NCBI GenBank assembly: GCA_023053575.1
Contig: JAKZAP010000009.1
Span: forward strand, 12,009,869 to 12,073,868
DNA from: Branchinecta lynchi
Lineage: Eukaryota; Arthropoda; Branchiopoda; Anostraca; Branchinectidae
Length of the DNA: 64,000 nt
Direction of reading: 5' to 3'
Below the pieces are notes generated by a model that was not told the DNA's origin, made no database searches, and worked only from the letters and a program-made list of their open reading frames with translations. The translations under genes were made by a program, and so were the position numbers. Shown here in pieces: positions 41,081-49,260 of the stretch; within the stretch, counting starts at the first letter, position 1; each line of letters begins with the position of its first letter.

Positions 41081-42955
41081 TGTGAAAAAGACGATAATTA
41101 TTACCATATACGATAAGGCATACATGTGCGGAAATATATTCAAAATCAATGAGACACTTGAGGCTGCTTCGTACTGAAAATTTTGTCAAATCTCGGCTCG
41201 ACGCCATTAACGGCTGTCACGGCGGCCATTAAACTGACACATCCGTGCTTTCATCAAGCTGTATCACAACAATTTTCGTTAGCTTAATTCGCAACCTGAA
41301 TTACAAATGTCACTTGCAATGTCTCCGATTTTTCTTGAAACAATACAGACAGGCGACGAGGAGTGGCGAAGTCTGATGTGTGGTCGATCTTTTACTATTA
41401 TTAAAACCCTGGCAGTGTTTGTCCAGGTGGGACTGAGACACAGCTCTTTGTTCTTTTAAAGTGTGTTGAATATGTAGTTAGTATTTGATTTGCATAATAT
41501 TTTTTTTACCATGGCCCGTTGGGCTTTCCATGCACAATACACATATACATACATACATATTGCTTGACACAGGAAAAGATTTTACGGCAGTAGGCTAGCT
41601 GTTTAGGAATCAACATTATTTCCCTCCCCCCCTAAAAAGTGGCCGGCTAGGTGTAAAAAACAAGAGCTGTAAGCTCATATGGCACTTGCATGGTGTATTG
41701 CGGTAGGCGGTATAATCAACACTATATACGGTATTCCTCTCAGAATCGCGGTATTATACCACCAAATGCAGCAGAAGTGGCAACTCTGGTGGTGAGGTAA
41801 GAGTATGTGAGTATGTGTGCAAAAGCTTGCTGTAGGATACAGAAAATGACTCAATACTATACGTCAAAATTCGCGGAAATCTGATCCTCAGTATCGGCAA
41901 GGTATCGGTTTCTTTCTCACGCAAAGACCTTCTGAAGACTTATTTGCATAGGGGCGGGGCACTGACGCACGCCAAAATCAACATTAGATTCCCTGCAAAA
42001 AAACTGGACATACTATAGCCGTGGTCTGTCTTCTGCTAAACTCCGTTATCGGTCACCAGGCATGAAGCATTCTTGCACAGCATAGCAATTAGATTCGAGC
42101 AAGAACGATGAAAGGAGACAACTATAACCCGCAAAGCCGAACTGATAAATACTGATGTATACAAATCGCAGAGATTACATTGGTCATTATTCAATGATGA
42201 TTCATTATGCTAACAGAGGAATTAGTAAGGCGTTGCCAAACCATACCCAAGTGAACAAAGGGTCTAGAGTCAGCAGTAACTGATGTAACTACTTGTCTAG
42301 TCTCTTCATAAAATTCCTTCCGGATTTTTATTTTTTTTGCTGCTGGATGCTCTACCATGAAGTAAACAATTACACGTTACTTCTTGGAAGGAAGGAATTT
42401 ATTTTTCAACATACTGAAAATATTCTTAAACCAATAGCCCATCTCAATATGTGACAACAGGTCACCTGTGCAAGATGGACATCAAATTATCAAGATCTGT
42501 TGATCAATTTTTTTTTTTAATACACTTAGTGAGACTCTTTCTTCACTCAAACACCCCTAGCCTAACCAATTCCCATTCCCCTCCCCAATCCTGCCCCGAT
42601 CTTCATTAAACAACCAACTGAATTACACAACAAATATTTTTTTAATCTATTCTTAAACAATAAATGATTATCAGACTCCCTAATGCTTGCCGGTAGGTTA
42701 TTCCAAACAAAAAGAACTTGGTGTTCTTTTACCAGGCTTGTTTGGCTATTTTCAGTTCCTCTTAGGTGTAGCCATGTTTAACTGTTTAAATGCCCTCTGC
42801 CGCGATATGGGCTCTACCCAACATTGTTCTGTCAAACTTCGTCCAGCTTGTCAATTCTGGTGTCCGAGTTCAGCTCGGACTGCTGGTTGACTTTTCCACG
42901 GGGCTGATGCGCGACTCGTGTATGAACCGAAAGCCTAATCGCTTATTCCCCCTTT
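41081..42955. other. Unassigned; pearl-like 5' end near 41663
   Basis: 'CAAGAGCTGTAAGCTCATAT' then 'GGCACTTGCATGG' at about 41663 is the same 5' hairpin as at 39170 and 43275, but no tandem core or ACGG tract follows, so this is a truncated copy. The rest shows no gene. Confidence 0.45.
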
Positions 42956-43024
42956 AGACAACTTATACCAAGATCTCACGTGTGATTGTTATTGTTCCTC
43001 TGGCATATCTGGCGGTAATTCAGC
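42956..43024 (+). repeat. Direct repeat, copy A (about 70 bp)
   Basis: 'AGACAACTTATACCAAGATC' followed by 'TCACGTGTGATTGTTATTGTT' and 'CTGGCGGTAATTC' is repeated in the same order at 44972-45041. The two copies flank the AGCTGCG MITE, so the site was already tandemly duplicated or the MITE lies at a duplication junction. Confidence 0.7.
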
Positions 43025-43027
43025 ATT

Positions 43028-44955
43028 AGCTGCGTTCGTTGCACTCCGGGCTGTCTCTGGTCTTTAGTCACCAGTGTCCGGTTCTTCCCTTAAAACGCGT
43101 TTTTCTGGTTCACCTGTGAGTTGATGAAAACCGGCTAACTCCTCGCTGCAGCAGGGCTCACGAGCAGGTTCTAGTTAGTCCGCACCGGTGAGATAAAACC
43201 GGACACTGGTTAGTGCAAAAACGGGTTATAAGACTGGTGAGAAGTCACCGGTGGATGCAAAAACGGCTTATAAGACAAGAGCTACGAGCTCATATGGCAC
43301 TTGTCACGAGTAGGCACGGCTCGGTTATGTCAATGATATATCTAGTGTTTGCTAGGTGTCTTCCCACCAAGTTTCATCTCGATCCCTCCACTCATAGCGT
43401 TTTCCAATATTTCCGGTTCTCCCCTCCAGCTCCCCCCAAAAGTCCCCGGATCCGGTCCGGATTTTAAGTGGATCGTCTGAGGCATGAGGTCTTTCCAAAT
43501 ATCAAGTTTCATCGAGATCCGGTCCCCCGTTCAAAAGTTATAAATACCTAAAGATTCCGGATTCCCCCTCCCTCCACTCCCCCGACAGTGCCCGAATCGG
43601 CTCGGTCACGTCAATGATGTATCTAGTGTTTGCTAGGTGTCTTCCCACCAAGTTTCATCTCGATCCCTCCACTCATAGCGTTTCCCAAGATTTCCGGTTG
43701 CCCCATCCAGCTCCCCCAAAAGTCACCGGATCCGGTCCAGATTTTAAGTGGGTCGTCTGAGGTGTGAGGCCTTGCCAAATATCAAGTTCCATCGAGATCC
43801 GATCACCCGTTCAAAAGTTATAAATACCTCAAGATTCCGGATTCCCCCCTCCCTCCACTCCCCCGACAGTGCCCGACTCGGCTCGGTCATGTCAATGATG
43901 TACCTAGTGTTTGCTAGGTGTCTTCCCACCAAGTTTCATCTCGATCCCTCCACTCATAGCGTTTCCCAAGATTTCCGGTTGCCCCATCCAGCTCCCCCAA
44001 AAGTCACCGGATCCGGTCCAGATTTTAAGTGGGTCGTCTGAGGTGTGAGGCCTTTCCAAATATCAAGTTCCATCGAGATCCGATCACCCGTTCAAAAGTT
44101 ATAAATACCTCAAGATTCCGGATTCCCCCTCCCTCCACTCCCCCCACAGTGCCCGAATTGGCTCGGTTATGTCAATGATGTATCTAGTGTTTGCTAGGTG
44201 TCTTCCCACCAAGTTTCATCTCGATCCCTCCACTCATAGCGTTTCCCAAGATTTCCGGTTGCCCCCTCCAGCTCCCCCCAAAAGTCACCGGATCCGGTCC
44301 GGATTTTAAGTAGGTCGTCTGAGGCATGAGGTCTTTCCAAATACCAAGTTCCATCGAGATCCGATCACCCGTTCAAAAGTTATAAATACCTCAAGATTCC
44401 GGATTCCCCCTCCCTCCATCCCCCCCCACAGTGCCCGAATCGGCTCGGTTATATCAATGATGTATCTAGTGTTTGCTAGGTGTCTTCCCACCAAGTTTCA
44501 TCTCGATCCCCCCACTCATAGCGTTTCCCAAGATTTCCGGTTGCCGCCTCCAGCTCCCCCCAAAAGTTACCGGATCCGGTCCGGATTTTAAGTGGGTCGT
44601 CTGAGGCATGAGGCCGTTCCAAATATCAAGTTTCATCGAGATCCGATCACCAGTTCAATAGTTAAAAATACCTCAAGATTCCGGATTCCCCCTCCCTCCA
44701 CTCCCCCCACGGTGCTCGGATCGGGGAAGTGACTATTTCCAACTTAATCATTTGGGGTCCCTGATATGCCTGCCAAGTTTTATCGTCCTAGCTTATCTGG
44801 AAGTGCACGAACTAGCAAAACCTGGACAGACCGACAGACCGACAGACCGACGGACGGACAGAAATTGCGATCGCTATATGGCACTTGGCCGAAGGGCAAG
44901 TGCCATAAAAAACCGGAGACCACCGGTGAGAACTCCCGTGACAAAGAACGCAGCT
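43028..44955. mobile_element. AGCTGCGTTC MITE, copy 2, interrupted by a pearl-like element
   Basis: Ends AGCTGCGTTCGTTGCACTCC and AGAACGCAGCT, flanked by ATT (43025-43027, 44956-44958). Inverted and collinear with 24051-24346 after removal of 43275-44909. The insertion lies within 'GGCTTATAAGA...ACCGGAGACC'. Confidence 0.8.
43275..44909 (+). mobile_element. Pearl-like element with five tandem units of about 281 bp (nested)
   Basis: Starts ACAAGAGCTACGAGCTCATA and ends with the hairpin TATGGCACTTG...CAAGTGCCATA after a CCGACGGACGGACAG tract. 'TCAATGAT' marks units at 43331, 43612, 43893, 44173 and 44455 (spacing 281, 281, 280, 282). The last unit runs into 'CTGCCAAGTTTTATCGTCC', shared with the 433-bp element. 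The empty site at 24051-24346 fixes the insertion limits to within a few bases. Confidence 0.78.
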
Positions 44956-44971
44956 ATTGGAGTTTTATGAA

Positions 44972-45041
44972 GGGAGACAACTTATACCAAGATCTCACGT
45001 GTGATTGTTATTGTTTTCTGGCGTATCTGGCGGTAATTCGG
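44972..45041 (+). repeat. Direct repeat, copy B
   Basis: Matches 42956-43024 with few differences. Confidence 0.7.
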
Positions 45042-45045
45042 CATT

Positions 45046-46437
45046 GGATTTTATGAAGGGCGTATTGGCGCTTTCGGTTAAAGGAAAAGGTTGCTGGTAT
45101 CAAGATATTGAGGAAGTAGTGGTTTTAACGTTTAACTGAAAAGTCAGCTTATTTTTATATCTCTGGAGTTGATACACTGAATTACTTTGATTCTGCTAAG
45201 GGAATTTTTACAACCGTACGGCGTCACCAAAAGAAACTGGTTCCAGTAGCTTCGCGAACGAGCCGCCACGCAAATTCGTTTGAACCTTTTTTACGGATTT
45301 GCTAAACAAAGCCGAGTGATATTTTCCTTTTTTTTTGTGTCAGTCTGTTATTTAGGATAGTGAAGCAACGCAAATTAGCTGTTAGCTATGATGTTGTCTA
45401 AATAAACCTATCTCCCTCTCTCTCATTCTTGGGTTCTGGCAGTGACGTTCGGAATATGCTATGTTGGTGTGCAAGACAAAGTTCAAAGCCAACGCGGAGA
45501 ATTGAAACTTCAACAGGAGCATGCACTCGATGGCTAATGACGCGAATCTCGGGATGTTCAATCCCAGACTGTAAAGTCCCTTTTGAAAAAAGCCCACTAT
45601 TGCGTGTGATCAGAAAAATATTTATTTTTTCTGCCATCGTTTGCGGTTGTAGTTGCTACACATTTTAAGCATATAGCCTAATCTGATTACAGGTACAAGC
45701 AGATAGAGATGCAACATATCCGATTGTCGAGTGGCAACACTGCTCAAAACAGCCCAGTTGAGGGACAAAAGTGACATAGTCTACTGTCTCGTCATAAAAG
45801 TTGCTCGACAGCATGTAACTGTTACTGATTTTGTATTCGAATTAGTTACTTGCGCCTGGCTTTTCGGAGATTAGTGGAAATTAAGTTTTTTTTGCCACGA
45901 AATTCGTGCTGGGGGACAACAAAATCCTCAGGATATTACTTCTGGAGACCCCGGGGACAATCTACAAATTGAATTTCCAGTCAAACTCTGCCAATTAGTT
46001 CAGTTCAGGTTAGTCGGACAGTGCGACATACATCCAGTATTTTGAATATAACAGTCTTTTGCATTGCAATTGGACCGGTGGTTTTCTTGGGGATTATGTA
46101 TTGTAAGTACTGAACCGGGCTAGGCCTCTTGCATTCAGCACAATATAGGCAGAACCACCTGGGCGTAACGGGGTGGTTTACTATCGACAGGGGTGGCCCG
46201 AAGGGGGGGGGCATGAGTTCCCCCCCCCTGCCCGTTGCTTAGTCCTATCAGTCTTTATTTTGGCCTAAATGCGGTCCGGGCGCTCATTGTCTCCAAACAT
46301 AATCCGAGTCCTTAAAAAAATTGTTAATTCTGGCACTACCCAGCTTCAGTCGTAAATCCGTCCCAGTCAAAGGCAAGCAGAGTTGTTTAAACCAGGTTTC
46401 CTAACCGTGTTAGGTCGGAGAACCGTGTTTTGCTGCC
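45046..46437. other. Mostly unassigned; part is paralogous to 63350-63650
   Basis: About 45440-45720 shares ordered phrases with 63420-63650 (CACGACAGAC/CAAGACAAAG..., 'TTGTAGTTG', 'ACAAGCACATAGAG'-like). It is a diverged dispersed repeat, perhaps from an old coding sequence that I do not recognise. A (CT)n run lies at 45412-45424. Confidence 0.35.
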
Positions 46438-46445
46438 GAACTGGC

Positions 46446-46544
46446 CGAGGGGTTTCTCTCTCTCCGCCACCGGTGTACACCTCGGCACGGCACCACGGCA
46501 CGCGCAACTTGGTGTACATCGTTTTGGGAGTGAGCAACCCCTGG
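46446..46544. mobile_element. hAT-type MITE, CGAGGGGTT family, 99 bp
   Basis: Ends CGAGGGGTTTC and GCAACCCCTGG, flanked by exact 8-bp duplications GAACTGGC (46438-46445, 46545-46552). The interior matches 6801-6892. Confidence 0.85.
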
Positions 46545-46552
46545 GAACTGGC

Positions 46553-47689
46553 AGCAATTCGCCTTGTTTCAGAACCAGTTTTACTCGCATATGACTTGTA
46601 TCTGTCTCACTTAGGTCTTTCAGATTTTAGCCAGTCAAAACTACTATAGGTTAGCTGTTAAAGCGAATTTGGACTTGACACCATGAATAAACCTTATAAA
46701 CCAAAAGCGAGAGACAAGGTTTCGTACATGGACTGTGGATGAAACTTTGACTACAAGTGGAAAAGAAGGCATGCCAATTTTAAGCGCAATGGAAAAGCCA
46801 TCATAATTCAAATGAAATGAGCCCCGCAAACCCCTTTCTAAGCAAGTGTTTCCAGGAAAATGGAAAAAAGTCGACTACAAAGCGAGGTTGAGGTGCATAC
46901 AACGCTTGAAAAGGGCAAGGAAGATTTTGATATACACCCGAAATTCGTTTACCAGGGTAGGAGTGGTTCTGCTGTCGCTGCAATAGCTCACTCAAATCGG
47001 GAGGCACATCTACAATGCCCTCATAAAGTTACTAAATCTCTCAGATGAAAATATCAGGAAACATCAACAACTCGAAAAAGATATCTTTGATCGTACCTTA
47101 ATCTGACTGTAAGAAACCTTCTCTGCTGTGTACATCATCGTCCGTAGGGTACTGGGACTCGGACCTAAGTTGGTGGTACGATTGCAGATGAAGACCGAGG
47201 CGGATAGAAACCCTTCAGATGTGCTTTAATGTCGTTGACGTACTTTTTTTTAATTAAAGAAGTACATGATGTCGAACGGACAAATAAAAAGGTACATGGT
47301 GCTTTCATATCTAAAAAAAAGTACGTCAAAACTACAGAGAAACTACACCTGAAAAAACGCAACTTCAGTCTGAGCCGCGAATAAAACTCATGTCTGGCGA
47401 AGACCAGAAGTTTGTTACGTCCGTAAATCGGGATCACCGGTTCCTCGTTTTTTTTCTGATAAAGTATGTCTTTTAACGTGAAAATTACTTTTTATTCTGC
47501 AATTCAGAATTTTTTCATCTAATTTCTACTTTATTCCGGATGGCCACCATTTTGCCGCTTTTTCCAACGAACCGATTTGTGATTTCATAGGCATACTTCA
47601 CTTTTCATTCGGATCGCAAAAAGACGCTCTGCTCCTCGGCCTTTCACAGAATTTTGCCTGTGGCGCATTTCGTAGTCATCTTTATTTAG
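46553..47689. other. Unassigned sequence
   Basis: No recognisable domain in any frame. A hairpin formed by GACGTACTTTTTTT and AAAAAAAAGTACGTC lies at about 47237-47325. Confidence 0.3.
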
Positions 47690-48280
47690 AACAACAACTA
47701 AGGTTTCGATGGGATGCCAAAACTCTGATATTTGATCCAGACAATTAGGTCTTGTCTTCGCCAGATCCAGTCTTCGCCAGATCCAGACTTCGCCACGCTA
47801 ATCATCTGGGAAAACCAAGTTCAGATATACCTCTATAAGCCATACCTGTTTTGACGATACTGACCAAAACTTCCTGCTTTACTTCTGCCAAATTTCCGGT
47901 TTCGACCGAATTCCGAGCGAACTTCTTGTCCAGCAAAACAAGACCAAAGGTGTCGATGGGATCCCAAAAATCTAAGATTTGATCCAGACAATTGGGTCTT
48001 GTCTTCGCCAGGCTAATCCTCAGAGAAAACCGAGTTCAGATATTTTATCTACCTATCTATCTATACCTCTATAAGCCATATCTATTTTGACGATACTGAC
48101 TGAAACTTCCTGCTTTACTACTGCCAAATTTGCGGTTTCGCCCGAATTCCGAGCGAACTACTAGTCCAGCAAAAAAAGAAAATTCAGAAACGAAACCGGC
48201 GTATCTCCTTATCCCTATAAAGAACATCTAGTCAACTTCAAATAAAACTTTGACTTAAAAAATGTGGGTTCAACCGGATT
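47690..48280 (+). mobile_element. Pearl-like element, copy 3, 5' part
   Basis: Contains two successive 'GATGGGATCCCAAAA' heads and the CCGAATTCCGAGCGAAC core, and ends at TTCAACCGGATT, where a LINE has inserted. The remainder resumes at about 52386 with GATTCCGGACTAATTATATGTCCGGG. Confidence 0.65.
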
Positions 48281-49260
48281 TCACTCCCGTTTTGCACCGT
48301 AAGCTTGCTCTACCATCTGACGCGGAGTGCCAAACTAATTTTACTTTCTGCCAATCAGAAGCGAGTACCCAGTGTAGCAGTGTCTTAAACGACAAGGCTT
48401 GTCAAATAAGGCCCACAGGAAGTGATCGTACTTGCCAAACCGAGGAAACCCTACCCGAAACTTCCCCCTCTAATATTTCTGCTTGTGTCAAAGAAATCCA
48501 GAACCTATTACACGAAATCTCGGTTCAGAAGAACGAAATTCTGGTCTTGTCAACTAAACTTGATGACATCACCAGCCAAACAAGCGTCGAGATGTCCAAC
48601 CTGAAGAAGACCATTGTTGACAGAGACCATAAAATTGTTCTACTTGAACATGAGAACAAACTGATTGCCAAGGCTTTGTGTGATAAGAAGCGGTGTTTCA
48701 CTTCCGATGCGCCGCTGGCAATGTCAGCTATCTCTCCTGTTAGTCAAGTACAGGAACAAGCTGGTGGTAACAAGCTTCATCAGAAAGCAAATACAGTTTG
48801 CAGATTCTTCGCAGAGAGCTATTGCAAATTCGGGAAGAAGTGCCGTTTCTTGCATATCTGCCAGCAGTTTATCGCTGGAAATTGTAAAAATGAGAAGTGT
48901 AATTTTGACCATGTAAAGTTATGTGTAGATCTCGCGTGTTTTAAAAGTTGTTGTAAATTTGCTCACGCTCCAAAGATTAGTTTAGCAGGTTCACTGAAAA
49001 CCACTCGCAAGTCATTCTTCGCTCCCTCCCTAAGCACCCATCAGGTCATTTCGAGACGTCAATCTACCGACGGTTTTTTATTGAATGTGCAAGAAAACAC
49101 GTCACGATGGAAACTTGCGCTGTCACAAGAAGCACCAGTTCACCCATCTCCCCTCCATACAGTAACTCTCGATTTCTTTTCGAGAGTACCCCCGCCGCCC
49201 CTCCCCCCCAGATTTCTTCCGATGTTAGCTCGAGGATTGTTTCGGCTCCCGTTTCTCTAA
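48262..49260 (+). CDS. LINE ORF1 protein: coiled coil plus three CCCH zinc fingers
   Basis: A 332-residue predicted RNA-binding ORF1p. Residues 23-60 contain four short Cys-Gln or Cys-Ser motifs. Residues about 74-140 show heptad-like hydrophobic spacing consistent with a coiled coil. Residues 180-235 hold three fingers: C180-X7-C188-X5-C194-X3-H198, C200-X7-C208-X4-C213-X3-H217 and C221-X4-C226-X4-C231-X3-H235. Known LINE ORF1 proteins usually carry CCHC knuckles or an RRM; CCCH fingers are typical of cellular RNA-binding proteins. The first six codons (MWVQPD) lie in flanking pearl sequence, so the LINE is 5'-truncated and this ATG is probably not the original start. The last 60 codons overlap ORF2. 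A possible -1 frameshift at codons 272-273 would fuse it to ORF2. Confidence 0.85.
   Translation: MWVQPDFTPVLHRKLALPSDAECQTNFTFCQSEASTQCSSVLNDKACQIRPTGSDRTCQTEETLPETSPSNISACVKEIQNLLHEISVQKNEILVLSTKLDDITSQTSVEMSNLKKTIVDRDHKIVLLEHENKLIAKALCDKKRCFTSDAPLAMSAISPVSQVQEQAGGNKLHQKANTVCRFFAESYCKFGKKCRFLHICQQFIAGNCKNEKCNFDHVKLCVDLACFKSCCKFAHAPKISLAGSLKTTRKSFFAPSLSTHQVISRRQSTDGFLLNVQENTSRWKLALSQEAPVHPSPLHTVTLDFFSRVPPPPLPPRFLPMLARGLFRLPFL
49074..49120 (+). promoter_or_regulatory. Candidate -1 ribosomal frameshift signal
   Basis: T TTT TTA at 49074-49080 is in the X XXY YYZ phase of ORF1 (codons TTT 49075, TTA 49078). After a 6-nt spacer (TTGAAT), GTGCAAG (49087-49093) can pair with CTTGCGC (49114-49120): seven pairs including one G-U, with a 20-nt loop. 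A -1 shift continues as ATT GAA TGT in exactly the ORF2 frame. The same heptamer class is used for gag-pol fusion in some retroviruses. A weak GATGG/CCATC pairing from loop to downstream sequence could add a pseudoknot. Confidence 0.6.

Noticed and set aside
43331..44740. CRISPR-like or centromeric satellite array
   Set aside because: The units of about 281 bp are contiguous without spacers, number only five, and are bounded by the head and tail of a pearl-like element.
48262..49260. Host CCCH zinc-finger gene
   Set aside because: The frame overlaps ORF2 of the LINE, begins in flanking transposon sequence and lies within the LINE's boundaries.
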